From: Euptelea pleiosperma | Taxonomy: Eukaryota > Streptophyta > Magnoliopsida > Ranunculales > Eupteleaceae | Reading direction: 5' to 3' | Assembly: GCA_035048495.1 (NCBI GenBank) | Contig: CM068544.1 | Location: forward strand, 43,859,893-43,923,892 | Length of the DNA stretch: 64,000 nucleotides | Part shown: positions 12,215 through 24,299 of the stretch, one piece after another | Numbering within the stretch: position 1 is the stretch's first letter | How the letters are laid out: each line of letters starts with the position of its first letter | Program-made: the position numbers and the translations under genes | The notes under the pieces: generated by a model | Database searches by the model: none | The model's input: the letters and a program-made list of their open reading frames with translations, nothing else | Told to the model about the DNA's origin: nothing

Positions 12215-13640
12215 GTTACAATTGGGTGGGTTGAAGTGGATGAGGTGGATCAAGAAATGTATTCATTGGTATCCTTTTTGGTTCTACTCAATGGAGCTCC
12301 GACTAGTTACTTTAAGAATTTGAGAGGTCTTAAGACAAAATTTCCTTTTCTCCTATCTTGGTGGTTGAGGTGTTCGTAGAAGATGGTCTCTGTTGGGTTA
12401 AATAATGCCCCTCCCTAAGGGTGCGGTACGGGTCCGTAGGTGCAAGGTCAATCGCTGTTAGAGTTAAAGGCTCACGGGATCGAATCGCGGAATGGGCTTG
12501 CGGGAGCGATATCGATCGCCGTTGAGAGTCACGGAATAGAATCGTGGAGCCCCGCAGGGTGTGACGTCGATCGTGCTATAAAGGCTAAAAGTTTGCCCTC
12601 TCTTAAAAAGATATCTTTTTAGGAGAGATAGCGGCTCGAGGCCTGGAAAAGATCCTAACAAATGGTATCAGAGCTAAGGTCATGGGATCAAGTCACGGGA
12701 AGCGCATTATTGAGGAGGGGGGGGATTATTGGGTTAAATAATGCCCTTCCCTAAGGACACAGTACGGGTCCGTAGGTGCGAGGTTGATCGCCGTTAGAGT
12801 TAAAGGCTCACGAGATCAAATCGAGGAATGCGCCCGCGAGTGCGATGTCGATTGCCGTTGGGGGTCACGGGATCGAATCGTGGAGCCCCGCAGGGTGTGG
12901 CGTCGATCGTGGTATAAAAGCTAAAAGTTTGCCCTCTCCTGAAAAGATATCTTTTTAGGAGGGATGGCGGCTTGAGGCCTAGAAAAGATCCTAACAGTCT
13001 CCAAAGTAGGTAACAAGGGGGAACTGACTGGCTTGTATCTTGGAAAGTGGGCTACTTGTTCAAGGATGATAAAGTCGATCGTTCCCATTAAAAGTACATT
13101 TTTAAGCTTACCTATCTACTTATTCTTTCTCTCTTTACTATACCAATGAGTGTGATAAAGAGACTAAAAAAGCTTATTCGAGATCGTATAAGAGAAATGA
13201 AGAACATAAGCATCACTTAGTCAACTAGGAGAAAGTGCCTGCACCCAAAAGCTTAGGAGATTTGAGGTGAGAAACTTAAAAAGTTTGAATGTGGCCCTTT
13301 TGGTGAAATGGCTTTGGCGTTTGGGACTGGAAGTATCTAGCCTTTGGTTTTGGGTCATAGGTTCCAAATTCGGGTGCAATGGATTGGGGTGGGAAAGTAG
13401 ACAAGTTAGGACCCCTTATGGCTACTTGATGTGGAGGGGTATTAAAAATGTCTCATCAAATTTCTCCAAAAAAATTATGTTCAATGTGGGGAAGGGCGAT
13501 CAGGTCAAGTTTTGGACGAATTCCAGTTGTGGGGATGCTCTTCAAACATTTCCAATGTTGTTCAGTCCCTCCGAGAAGAAAAACGATGCCATTGGCGATG
13601 TGTTGTGTTGTGTTGTGTTGTGGTAGGTATCTAGGAGCAG
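12215..13640 (+). pseudogene. L1-type LINE relic: reverse transcriptase and zinc-finger end, interrupted by a TRIM
   Basis: Frameshifted plus-strand remnants read, in order, GLKWMRWIKKCIH, then VSFLVLLNGAPTSYF and RGL (reverse transcriptase palm), then after the TRIM SKVGNKGEL, KSTFLSLPIYLF, PMSVIKRLKKLIRD, RNLKSLNVALLVKWLWRLG, and a zf-RVT-like VGKGDQVKFW plus FPMLF near 13440-13570. This order is that of plant L1 elements. Several stops and frame changes make it non-functional. It sits between the proximal promoter of laccase A and its older upstream block, and pushes the two apart. Confidence 0.8.
12391..12996 (+). mobile_element. Complete TRIM retrotransposon (270-bp LTRs) with GTCTC target duplication
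   Basis: The 5' LTR is 12391-12660 (starts TGTTGGGTTAAAT, ends GATCCTAACA) and the 3' LTR is 12727-12996 (starts TATTGGGTTAAAT, same end). Both are 270 bp. The 66-bp interior opens with TGGTATCAGAGCT (12663-12675), the primer-binding site for initiator tRNA-Met, and ends in a purine tract, GAGGAGGGGGGGGA. GTCTC flanks both sides (12386-12390 and 12997-13001). It has no coding capacity, as expected for a TRIM. It is inserted in the LINE relic. Confidence 0.95.
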
Positions 13641-15288
13641 TACTGTTCTATAGGGATTTTACTGTTCATTAATTAAGCCACCACTTTACGCGAATCCAAC
13701 TATTATTTTTTTATTTGTCCGTACAAGTCTGTACATATTTGTGTCGACTACGTTCAACTTATATTAGCACTACTTTAGGTATTTCATTGTACCAAAAATT
13801 ATATTTTCTCTAAAGAGCGTTAAGGTTTCATTTGTATATTGAAAGAGTGAGAGAGAGAGGAAACTATTATAACTTTAATTCTTCAGAGATAGTGAAAGTG
13901 TACTCTCACCCGTGGATGTAGACGTACTGTCGAACCACGTAAATTTATTGTATTCATGTGATTAATCTTTTTAGTTCTCTTTAGTTTTGCTAGTTTATGG
14001 AAGGTCGATTTTCAATATTTTAATTGTGGATGCTGCTAACAATATTCTTGCAACCTCGGTTCACTTACATTGAACAATTCTTGTGCTAGACACCTGGCTA
14101 TCATTTGGGGCCTTTAGAAGGAAAGGAACCAACACCGAAATGCGTATATTCAAACCATCATTCTTAGTATTAAGTTTTTGATGTTCCTCATAACAAAGCT
14201 CTGTGGAGAGTGCCGAGGTTTATTTTTTGAAGAGTTTATTCCAATGGGACAACACTTTGATGAGGGGTGATTAATTTATTGTCTCTCCCGTCTTGTAATA
14301 TTCACTTTATCCTGTTTGTCTTTTGTCCTTTGGAGGTCCTTCCAACCTCCTTGGCCCCTTCGCCTCTTTAATAAAGCTTAACTAATCAAAATATAAATAG
14401 AAAAACGTTAAAATGCCGTCATAATTAATGATAACAATCCGAGGTCATTACGTTATGTATAAAGGAAGCTCAAAATCGAAAAAAACAGACTTAACATTAT
14501 AACAGCCAATTTATCTGTTATAACTTAGTTTACTGTTATTGATTTTTTTTTGAAAAAAATAATAATCATTTTTTACCATGTTAAAACGGACATATATCCG
14601 TTATAATGGACATATTTAAACCAAGGTTGATAGCTCTGCAAAAAAAGTGGAAAAGTGATGCCAGCCCAGCGCTATTAACCACTGTTGGATTCTCGGAATC
14701 CACGGCCAAGAACACGACTCCGGAGAGAGGTCAGAAAAAGGGGGGCTCCTGAGCTTGACCTGTATGAAATTCAGGTTGGACTTTAAGTTGACCCCATCCA
14801 CACAAGGTTGCATCTCTAACTAATGGGGCCATGGCATCATTTGTTAGTTATGTGGGCAGTTTTGCCAATTCATCAAATGGTTTGTTTTTGTCCGTAGCAT
14901 TTTGTCCCTTGTTGCATTGTTGCTTTCAACCCGCAACGTCCTATCGTTATTCTTAGTAACTAAGGCAAATCCAACGGTGACCAACATCACGTTGCTTGTT
15001 TAGAGAGAGAGAGAAAGAGATGTAACTGTTTTTTAAGGTGTCGTTGTTGTTCACCAACTAATTAACAAACTCACATAGTAAAAAATGTAAATTTAACTTG
15101 TTTAGATAAATCATAAACTAATAACCGCTATATATATATATATATATAGTTTGAATGGGCCTGGTTCATGTGCCCGTTTTACCAAGGAATTCCACAAGCA
15201 ATCATCATTGCTCTCTCTCTCTTTTTTCCTTCTAAGCATCATTATTGCTGTTAATTATTGCAAAAAGTAGTAATTTTTTCTTTCCTAC
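13641..15288. other. Laccase A upstream spacer
   Basis: No gene was seen. The part around 14100-14400 may be the 3' tail of the LINE relic (it ends near TTTAATAAAGCTTAAC). At 14930-14990 lies the old laccase-array block CGTTATTCTTAGTAACTAAGGC, which is also found upstream of genes B, C and D. A TA microsatellite lies at about 15128-15148. Confidence 0.5.
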
Positions 15289-15410
15289 GGATAATATATG
15301 GTGTGGCTGTATATAGAGGTTGATGGTTGTGCACTGGGTGGATACGAGAGGATAATATATGGTGTGGCTGTATACAGAGGTTGATGGTTGTCAACTGAGT
15401 GGAGACTATA
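15289..15410. repeat. Two-copy tandem repeat, 61-bp period
   Basis: GGATAATATATGGTGTGGCT begins at 15289 and again at 15350, each followed by GAGGTTGATGGTTGT. The copies differ at a few positions near the end of the unit. Confidence 0.85.
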
Positions 15411-15576
15411 TGGAAGGGGACAGCTTTGTGTAGTGGGCGGAGAGTTATTAACGGAAACTAGATATCAAGTAGTGTCAGGGGATTATTAAAGCCCGTACCA
15501 AGGGGGTCCAGGTGACCAAAGGAGGGAAACAAGGACAACTAAGAATAATACAATAACTCCTACTCTTCCCTTGAAC

Positions 15577-15917
15577 GAATAAAACTTTGATGACAGGGCC
15601 CTGTCATCAAGGCCGATGATCCGGCACAATATGAGCCACGTAGAATGGCCAATCATTAGGTGTACCTACAAATCAAAAATCAGCCCGATTAGTGTTTTCT
15701 AGGCGTTGGATTGGAATTGTTTTCATGGGTTGATTCTAACTGTGGGAAATTTGAGCATTATTGACTATTATTTGAGGTACAAAGATCCAAAGGTTTGAAA
15801 TAACAAATCAAGCTGATTTTTTGTTTGTATAGGGATTGGAAAAACATCCATTCGGTCAGAGTCCTCTAAGAGTATGCCACGTGGGTCCTATTGCACCCTG
15901 TCATCAAAGTCTTACTC
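15577..15917. mobile_element. MULE-type MITE, 341 bp, with exact 9-bp target duplication
   Basis: Ends are GAATAAAACTTTGATGACA and TGTCATCAAAGTCTTACTC. CCCTTGAAC flanks both sides (15568-15576 and 15918-15926). The core contains AATCAGCCCGATTAGTG and its inverted partner, and GCCACGTGG near the right end. It is non-coding. Confidence 0.9.
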
Positions 15918-16119
15918 CCCTTGAACTAAAGTGTTTCATCTAAAAATAAAATCTTCAAAAGAAAAGTCATCTGCATTTCATGAAGTGATTGGACAAAAAA
16001 AAAAAAAAATCACATATGACTTGACGGTGAAGATGATCAATTGCAACTGCTCCTCCTTTCCAATCGAAGCATCTCTGATTCCTCTCTTTCTAAAGTTTTT
16101 AAAAAATAGCAAAAGGAAT

Positions 16120-17030
16120 AGGTTCCATGGGTGCCACCCACCAAAAGAGAACCTAAGATGGGCTAACTAGAGAATACATCTAAAATTGAGTGAGTTAAGA
16201 TCCAACTCACGCCTGATTACATAAAAAAGAAGTCCAAACTCACGCCAAACTCTGAAAAGAAAAAACTCCAGATCCCCCCCCCCAAGCAAAATCATAGTAA
16301 AGGAGAAGATGGTCAACCTACTCTCCATCAGACTTGCATAAGAGGCAAACATTCAATATAATCCTCTTGCACTTGATTAAATTATTTATGGTGAGGATTT
16401 TGTCCAAGGAAATTGTTCAAAAAAAAAAGGCCACCTTAGTTGAGACTTTAGATCCCCACACCATAGGAGCCAAATTTGCAATGAGAAACCAAAGCCCCAT
16501 AAAAAGATTGGAAGGTCTTTTGTCCACTGCTACACATGTCTATCTACCATCAAAGAGAAAGGAGAGTCTAATTTCACCCAAAAAATCAGATTAGAAATGG
16601 AATCAATCTCCCAGTCGTTCAAATTCCTTCAAAGTCCAAAATTCCACAATGCATTATCTCCAACTCCAACCACAAATTCTCAGATCGAAAAACCAGCCCT
16701 TTTTGTTAGATATGAAGAACGACATTGGTTAGTCTTTAGAGGAGTCTAACCATATCACAAAACCTCTCAAAAGAGTACTTTGTCTATTTCGTTCGCCTCA
16801 TAACAAATCCCTGTGGTGAATTCAGGATAAATATTACAGATTCCCCTCCATATGCCACAATTGTAGGATTGTCACAGCTTTTCACTGATCCAACCAAACT
16901 GCCTACTAGCACCCACATTTTGCCTCAATAATTCAATGGCAAAAGCTATCAAGTTCTTCCTCAAATCTTCAAAGCCTTGTTCGTGACTTTGAGATTCCTA
17001 GTCCCCAACCCACCTGAATTTTTAGGAGTA
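16120..17030 (-). pseudogene. Second L1-type LINE relic, minus strand, 3' half
   Basis: The minus-strand conceptual translation, broken by stops and frameshifts, gives SIWRGICNIYPEF, a zinc-finger region, then a LWNFGL...LNDWEID-like stretch and FASYASLMESRLTIFSFTMILL. The last resembles the conserved Cys/His segment before the end of L1 reverse-transcriptase proteins. It is not intact. The assignment rests on motif order recognised by eye. Confidence 0.55.
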
Positions 17031-17780
17031 TATTCTGTTTTAATCTTTCAAATGATATTTAGGACCTACGGTCCTCTTTCTTGTTCCACAGAGTCCTTTG
17101 TAAGTTTCTCCAATCTCTTCCCGATGCACATGAGAATAGTGACAAGGAAGAAATAGTAAAGCTAGGCTTTGCCGCAAGTGCGCACACAAGTGCCCTGTGA
17201 TGCGCAAGTGCACCCCAAAAAGCCCTTTAAATGAAGTGTTCTCAGGATGTGTTATTTGATAACTAAAGCTAGGCTTGCCGCTTGCCCATAAAAAGGAAGT
17301 TTGAAAAACGTAGGCGGGAAAGAATAGAGAAATGAAATGTAACTTTATTGAGAATTGGGGGGATAGGTTTTAATGGGACAAGTATGGGCCGGGCCTAGCT
17401 CTGTAGAGTTCAGCTGAGCTACCTGTAGCTGGGACAAGTCCGGCCCAGACTATTATAGCACAACATTTTAGGTTCAACCCGTGGCCCATTACTATATATA
17501 ATGGGCCAGGCCTGTTATTTGTTGAAAGATAAGCCCAAATCTTTCCCTTTTCTCTAGCAGGCCTTATGTATAAGCAGGCCCGGCCCACCAGAACTATAAT
17601 GGCAGCCCAAACACGAGAATATTAGGACTGGGCCTAAAACCCCATTGGACCAGCTCTTTTGGTCGAGTTGACTTGAGGACTTTCTAGTCAACTCAGTGAG
17701 TCAATAAAATATTAAAATTCAAAAATATTTACAAATTTTAAAAATATAATTTAGGGTCGTGATGTAATTGGTAAGCAAGA
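17031..17780. other. Spacer with GGGCCGGGC-rich repeat sequence
   Basis: About 17380-17600 is rich in GGCCCGGCC-type words, as in the element at 8010-8163. I see no gene and no clear element borders. Confidence 0.35.
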
Positions 17781-18062
17781 TTTTTTTACTCACCGCCGCC
17801 ATTTGGGCCCACTGACCGCATGGATGTTTAGCCCACCCCTTGGTAGACATTCAAACCCAAAATGAGCTTATTTTGATAAAATTTTTTAGTACTCAAAAAC
17901 AATATTTGAATCCAAGGGCTAAAATAAGGTCTTAAAAAGTACAAAAATCCAATGGTAGAGATTACCAATCAGGGTGGTTTTTCTTGTGAGTATATACACC
18001 ATGGGGGTGGGCTGAACATGCATGCGGTCATGGGCTTAGATGGCAGCGGTGAGTAAGAAAAA
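17781..18062. mobile_element. Foldback MITE with ACTCACCGCCGCC ends
   Basis: TTTTTTTACTCACCGCCGCC and GGGCCCACTGACCGCATGGA at the left are mirrored by ATGCGGTCATGGGC and GGCAGCGGTGAGTAAG at the right. The inner sequence (ACTGACCGCATGGATGTTTAGCC) is shared with 49296-49679 and with part of 36890-36990. The borders are approximate. Confidence 0.65.
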
Positions 18063-18385
18063 CGGAAAAAAAACGTGAGGTAGGCCTTGATACATCTTTT
18101 TCCTATAATTCATACTATCTCATATTTGACGAAAAGTAGCTAAAAAAGGGAGCGTCGTTCTTGTAATTAAAGTTGATAATGATACAACTTTTTTCTATCT
18201 TTTTGATATTATTTATTATTGAGGCATAAACAATGGAATTCTGAATTACAAAATCTACTCCAAAACTCCACTCTTTTTTTTCTTTTCCTTTCGAGTGGAA
18301 CCAAAGCAATCATGATTAAAAAAATAAAGTGAAAATGACCTTCTTTGTTACTCTTTTCTAGCACCAAAAAGACGATAGAAAAATG

Positions 18386-21092
18386 TCAACACTTGGGAAG
18401 ATCAGACGGTGGAGGCGGCAGTTTCTGATTAGGGTGCTTCCCGTCCAAGACAATCCAGGCCATCTTCAACCCCCAGCTAGTGTGGACTTCCAGATGGCAG
18501 TGCATGAACCATACACCTGTTCCCATACCATCACGATCAATAGACAGGCAAGTCAGTACCTACATGCATGCTGGTAAAAACTGATCCAGTGTGTACATGT
18601 TGCAGTGAATCAACTAAGTAGATAGATGGTAATAATATTGACATTGAGATCATGATGTGATGGTGCTTAGATACAATGGGGCTAACCACCAGCTCCATGC
18701 CCCACCACCATCATCCTCATCATCAAATGATCATGATCTGATGGTGATCATTTATTCCTCTATCCGTTGGATAATTAATTCCACATGTTCACCAGAGTTA
18801 TATGCATTCCATTATACTCACCAGGGTTATCTGCGAGGAAGCGAATGGCAACCCAACCACCTGACGGCACGCCTACGGTGTTCCTCTCGATGGGGTCCAC
18901 AAGATTGAACTTGGCTGGGTCCTTCTTCGAATCATAATTGCCGAATCCTTGGCCGACCACAAAGAAGTTGAAGCCATGGAGATGGAGAGGATGACTCTCG
19001 GCACCAAGGATGCTAGTATCCTGCATCACTAGCTCTACACTGGTGTTGAAGGGCAGCACCACTACCTTAGTGCCATTTGTCACCATCATGTTATTGGGTG
19101 GAGTGCCTGTGTAATTGTAGGGGAGGGGTGGTTTTGTAGGGAAATCAGTGGTGTAGATTCCGCTCGACTGCCTAAAGAAGTGGGCTTGGAGTAAGGCCGT
19201 AGTAGGTTGTACGAAGGAGACATTGTTGATTGAAGCAGCCAACTTGGTGTTGTTGGGCCCTTGGCACGTCTGGTTCAATGGGCATGGGCTCAACCCCAGG
19301 CCCACCGTAAAGAAAAAGTGTCTATTGACGGTCTGGGGGACGTTAGCAGGGAATTGAGCAGTGGCTAAACTACGGAGTTTCTTAGTGAAATTCGTGGCAA
19401 AGGAAGTGTCGTTGAAGGGTGGAAGGGTAGGTCGGAATAGCGGGCGTTTCTTGGTCGAGATGGGGGATAAAGAGGAGTTGGGATGTATGTATTCGAGGAT
19501 CCCTGCGGTGGTGGAATTGTCGAAGGTGGCGATACCAGTGGCATAAGGCCTAGCGGCGATGAGGAAGGTGGCATTGGGGAAATGATGTTTGGTCTTGAGA
19601 AGGACGTTGGTTGTTTGTCCCGGAGTGATGAGAATGGTGTCGGCCTTGAATGGCTTCACATAGACGGCGTCGGCCTCGACCACAGTGAGGGTGTGATTGG
19701 CGATGCTGAAGAAGAGCTCATCATTAAGCGCAGCGTTGATCAAACGGAGAAGATATGTCTTACCAGGCTTCACACTCAACTTGAACGTATCTGGAGACAT
19801 CAGCAGCCAGGGGTGTCAATTTTAACAGTTTAACCGAAAAATAGCAGATTAAAAAAGAACTGGAACCGGAACCGGAACCAAATCGATGGGCACTGGAACC
19901 GATATAGAAATATGGGGCATGTTAATATTGTAATATAATTAAGATTGGAACCAATATACCCAGAACCGGAACCGAAACCAAATAATTAATCGGTTCCGAT
20001 TCCGAATCCATCATTTTGAGAACCGGCAATATTATTTCAGGTTCTGGGTACATTAGGAACCGACCCGTTGACATAGATGTTAGTAGCTTATTTTTAATAC
20101 CCAAAATATCCCTAAGCGTGATTGCCGATATGACCAAAATGCCCTCATAGTCAGTGCCCAGAAGTATGTACCTTTGGCGGAGCAGTTGTACAAGGGCCCC
20201 GGGAGACCATTGATGGTGTAGGCATCAGAAACATTGGGAGCTCCTCCGGTTTGCAGTGCTTGGCTTATAATTGTCTCAGTTTCTGCATTCCACCACTCTC
20301 CTGAAATCCCAATCCAATTTCACGTTACGAATGTTCAAGAACGCTTTTATTTTAAGACATTTTAATTTAAAAGATCTATCTCACCAAAAATAATGGGGAC
20401 TTCCTTGTGGGGTTTGGCAAATGGGTAAGGAACATTGCGCTTGGGGAGGATAACGAGAGGTCCATAGAGGGTCGACCTCAGCCATGAGATGTGGGCGTGC
20501 CAGAACAAAGTCCCTCTTTGTCCGATTACAGTAAAGTTGTACATGAAGGTCTGGCCCGTTTGTATGGGGCATTGAGTCACGTATGCGGGTCCATCCGCCC
20601 ACCCACTTCTTAGCTGCCGGATTCCATGCCTGTTCGATCACCGTATTAAGCCATTCATCAAACATAATCCAAATTAAGTTTTAAATTCACTAGGGATTGT
20701 TAGGTTTCATACCAATGGAGGGTGATATTGTTCTGAACATGGTTCACCACCTTGATGACCACCCGGTCGCCTTCCCTTGCAATGATCCGAGGCCCTGGAA
20801 ACTGTCCGTTGACGGTGATGATATTCTTTGTGTGACACAATCTTGTCACACTCTGCAACTTGATCTGCACAGGTAGTTCAAAATAGATAAATAAGAGATC
20901 GAAACCCATACTCCATTAGATTATATATATAGGGGCGGGGAAATGCCATGCAACACGTACATCGAACTTGTAGTGCCTTGTTATGCCTGCGTGCTTAGCA
21001 ACAACGAGCTCAGGCAAAAGCCACAAACCAGTCATTGCAAAGAGGAAAGCTCCGAAGGAAACCAATGACTGAAGAAAAGACGACGCACCCAT
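18386..21092 (-). CDS. LAC17-like: Laccase B, LAC17-type multicopper oxidase
   Basis: Six minus-strand exons: 21092-20961, 20864-20713, 20629-20385, 20300-20172, 19790-18822 and 18516-18386, total 585 aa, all GT-AG. A signal peptide covers about residues 1-32 ([20 protein letters not shown]), so the product should be secreted. Copper motifs are HWHG at 94-97, WHAH at 138-141, HPLHLHG at 486-492 and HCHLEVH at 548-554. Splice positions and phases equal those of genes A, C and D. Role as for the family: an apoplastic phenol oxidase, probably in lignin formation. The miR397 site (19721-19741) carries two G:U pairs. Intron 4 contains a GGAACC-rich insert not found in the sisters. The start was chosen by alignment with sister signal peptides. 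No damage was seen. Confidence 0.95.
19721..19741 (-). promoter_or_regulatory. miR397 target site in laccase B (two G:U wobbles)
   Basis: The plus strand reads TCATTAAGCGCAGCGTTGAT. Against miR397 it differs at positions 6 and 9, and both changes leave G:U pairs in the RNA duplex. It is in the same codons as the sites in the sister genes. The wobble next to the cleavage position may weaken regulation. Confidence 0.7.
19804..20080. mobile_element. Possible degenerate MITE in intron 4 of laccase B
   Basis: The segment begins CAGGGGTGTCAA and ends near CCGTTGACATAGATG, a weak inverted match. It is rich in GGAACC repeats, and the corresponding introns of the sister genes lack it. No target duplication was found. 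Confidence 0.35.
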
Positions 21093-21176
21093 CTCCCGCT
21101 CTCTTTCTATCTTCTCTTCTTGGTTAAGATGGGTAACTGATCAACTCGCTCATAGCCATGAAAGCTTCTGAGGTCG

Positions 21177-21226
21177 TTTATATAGACAGAGAAAAAGAGA
21201 GATCACGTAGGCTTGGTTGATTAGGT
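21177..21226 (-). promoter_or_regulatory. Laccase B core promoter: TATA box and one SMRE site
   Basis: A TATATAAAC box lies about 85 bp before the start codon. ACCTAAT (21220-21226) is kept, but the second site reads ACCAAGC and no longer fits the SMRE consensus. The shared string CATCACCTAATCAACCAA links it to the sister promoters. Confidence 0.6.
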
Positions 21227-21708
21227 GATGATATGAGATTATCAAATTAGAAAACGAGGAAACTGAGGGAAGACTCAATTGGTAGAGTTTTGGTCCGACC
21301 AGCTGTTGCCTGTTGGTCGAGCTTAACTTTAGAGTGCGATCAAAGTCAAATTATTTGATTTGACCTTCTTTCAATTTCCCTCCAACCTTTTCCAACAGAA
21401 TAAAATTCCCGGAATGCCCTTTAAAGGTTCTGCCCTCGACAAGAACATCATAAACATGTGATTTCGAGTTTTTTTTTTTACATTTTACAGTTCCTCTCAT
21501 ATTTGTTGGGCCCGCGCCAGCCCTTCGATTGGCCACAAACCAGAGTTCAATCATGACCGTATGATTGAGAGCATTATGAATTATCCACAAAGTCACCAAA
21601 AGGAGCTGTATTCAAAGGTCATCAGGTGTAGAGAAGGAATTAAGGTTGGAACCGTAGGTCCAGAGTTCCGTTTCCCCACTACCAAGAGAAATTAGACTTT
21701 TGAATATG

Positions 21709-22066
21709 GAGTAAAACTTTGATGACAGCACACAATATGAGCCACGTGGCACAGCCTTAGAGGGCTCTGAATGAATGAATGTGGGGCCAATCCCTAGGTT
21801 GACCTACAAACCAAAAATCAACATGATTAGTGATTTCTAGGTGTAGGATTGGAGTTATTTTAATGGGTTGATTAGGAATTTGAGCATTATTGACCATTGT
21901 TATTTGGGGTACAAATTAAGATCCAGAGGTTTGAAATCACTAATCAGGCTTATGTTGGGTTTGTAGGTCCAGCAAGGGATTGGCCAAAACATCCATACGT
22001 TGAGAGTATATACTCTAAGAGAATGCCACGTGGCTATTATTGTGGGGTGTCAAAAAAGTTTTACTT
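21709..22066. mobile_element. MULE-type MITE, 358 bp, with exact 9-bp target duplication
   Basis: Ends are GAGTAAAACTTTGATGACAG and AAAAAGTTTTACTT. TTGAATATG flanks both sides (21700-21708 and 22067-22075). G-box words (GCCACGTGGC) lie near each end. It sits about 0.6 kb upstream of laccase B. Confidence 0.9.
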
Positions 22067-22489
22067 TTGAATATGAGGGTTATTAATAATGAGGGTATTT
22101 CTGTTAATAGATGAAAAAATAGTTTAGGGGGGTGTTTTGAGTGAAACATAAATAATGTGATTCCCCTTGTTGTCTCGTAGCCTTCAACCTCCTACCGTTA
22201 TTCTTGGTAGTGAAGGCAAATCAATGGAGTCGCCATCTTCTCTGGTTTTAATTGTCGGTTGTTTCTAAATTCTAACGTCACAAATACTAACGAAACCCTA
22301 AGCTAACCTGATCTACTAGGGAAATTGGCTTGGTAAAATGCCGTTTAAATTAAGCATTAAAGCAAATAACAACTACCCAATGCAAAATTCCTTTAAATTG
22401 CTGGTGTTTCATTTTCAAAACAGTAAACTTTTTCTTGGGAAATATTGGTGGTGTTGCACAACTTGCTCTATAGAGGTTGATAGCTGTAG

Positions 22490-22870
22490 CAAGGTTTACA
22501 AGAGTCCATTTTAACAGTATAACGGACTCGGGGCATTACCGTTAAAACTGCCATTAAAACTAATTGTAACGGACGGGCAAAAATGAAAAAAAAAATTCAT
22601 AAAAACCAGATTTTAACGGAAAAAAGGGAAGAAACGGAAAAATGGCACCGCAATTCAAATTTCAAAAACGGAAAATAATGTAAAAAGGGAATTTAACGGT
22701 ATTTAACGGAAAATAACAGAAATAAAGGCCATTTTCTTTTTCCACAATTCTTTTCAGAAAATAACGGCCGTTAAAACGCTTTTAACGGCAGTTAAAACAA
22801 AAATAAAGGTCGTTATTTGCTAAGCGTTGAAACGGTTCTTAACGTAATGGGCATGGGGCGTTGTTATTAT
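22490..22870. repeat. AACGG/CCGTT-rich element
   Basis: It is dense in TTTAACGG, AACGGCCGTTAAAACG and related words, with GGTTTACAAG at the left and CTTATTATAAACC-like sequence at the right. It is the same family as 57763-58035, 59751-60046, 61568-61898 and 63395-63745. It is non-coding. Confidence 0.6.
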
Positions 22871-23605
22871 AAACCATGAGCTGTAGGGATCATTGATAGT
22901 ATACGTGGCCCACAGACTGATGGTTCCAGATCATTTCTTCAATGTTGAACCTCTTGAATTGACCAGAGCTACTCTGGAGGACTAGAGATTAAGTTCCTAA
23001 TCCGGCTGATTCTTTCGATTATAGTCCAATCAATCTCAGAGTGGAACTGCCAGCCCCCCCCGAAACCCAGTAAAAGGGCCCACCAAAGTTAGTCCAAGTC
23101 AAGTTGTTTTGGCCTCTGTTTGGTAACTGTGTGGGACCCACTTTTTGAACCAATTTTTTTTTTGGACTTTTCCTTGAAACAGGACCAGAGTTGGCTCTGT
23201 GAGAAGAGTTACAACTAGGATCCAACTTTTTCATCCCTCAACTGGACTAGGATTGAGCTAGGCCTTGAAAACATAAGCTTTAATTTACAAATAGGCACTA
23301 AGAAGAACCATGTAGGTAATTTAATTTGGTTACAAAAACGATGCTTGACCATATAATTAGGAAATTAAAAGGTTTGGAAGAACTAAATGCCTATTTGGGA
23401 ATCTCAGTTTTTCAGGGCCTAACCAAAGTCCTAGACGAGTTACGAGATGCAAGAACCGGTTCAGTGCTGCAGCTTCTTTACAAAAACAAAAAACAAAAAA
23501 AAAACAACTCTGGCCCAATAGTAAGGGAAAATCTAAAAAATTATTAGGGGCCAAAAAGTGGGCCCAAACGATTAACAACATATATAATTACATAGGCCTG
23601 ACCTG

Positions 23606-24007
23606 GAGAAAACCTTCGCTCGCACCTGTGTGAGGAAAGCCGATCACACATCACCATATGAGCCACATGGCACACTCTTAGAGGACGAAGACAGTATGGA
23701 TGTTTGGCTAGTCCCTCGGTGGACTTGTAAACCAAAAATTAGCTTGATTAGTGATTTCTAAGCGTTGGATAGGAGTCATTTGCATGGGTTGATTTTAACT
23801 GTAGAATTTAAAGCTTTATTGACCATTATTTGGGGTACTAGATCCAAAGGTCTGACATTACTATTCAGGGTGATTTTTAGTTTCCAGGTCCAACGGGGAC
23901 TGGACAAACATCCATACGGTCATCGTCCTCTATGAGTATGCCACGTGGCTCATATTGTGGTGTGTGATTGGCTTTGCTCATGTACATTTGTGAGCAAAGG
24001 TTTACTC
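23606..24007. mobile_element. MULE-type MITE, 402 bp, 9-bp target duplication with one mismatch
   Basis: Ends are GAGAAAACCTTCGCTC and GAGCAAAGGTTTACTC. The flanks are CCTGACCTG and CCAGACCTG. The core AATTAGCTTGATTAGTGA and its inverted partner are those of the common family, but the terminal sequence is of a different type (TTGCTCAC instead of TTGATGAC). Confidence 0.85.
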
Positions 24008-24099
24008 CCAGACCTGGACCAAGACTGACAACGGCAGAACCCATTTTCGAATTGTCAAATGTCAAACAGTCCCTAATGATTGCAAAGGTGTACAAACAT

Positions 24100-24279
24100 G
24101 AGTACAACTTCTGTCACAATAAAGTTGCAAATCACACAATCACAGCCAGTGAGTTTTCGGCACGTACACTTCAAAGTAAATGTACATGGGTACGTTGTAA
24201 AAGCACTTGTGTACCTGCCGAGAACTCATTGCCTTGTGATTGTGTGATTTTACAATTTGTTGTGACAGAAGTTTTACTC
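24100..24279. mobile_element. MULE-type MITE, 180 bp, with exact 9-bp target duplication
   Basis: Ends are GAGTACAACTTCTGTCACAA and TTGTGACAGAAGTTTTACTC. TACAAACAT flanks both sides (24091-24099 and 24280-24288). Its length and interior equal those of the copy at 6135-6314. Confidence 0.92.
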
Positions 24280-24299
24280 TACAAACATGTGGGGTGGGC

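Noticed and set aside
13267..13626. 119-codon open frame as a real gene
   Set aside because: Its sequence (RNLKSLNVALLVKWLWRLG and a VGKG...FW zinc-finger region) is L1 retrotransposon material, and the frame upstream is broken.
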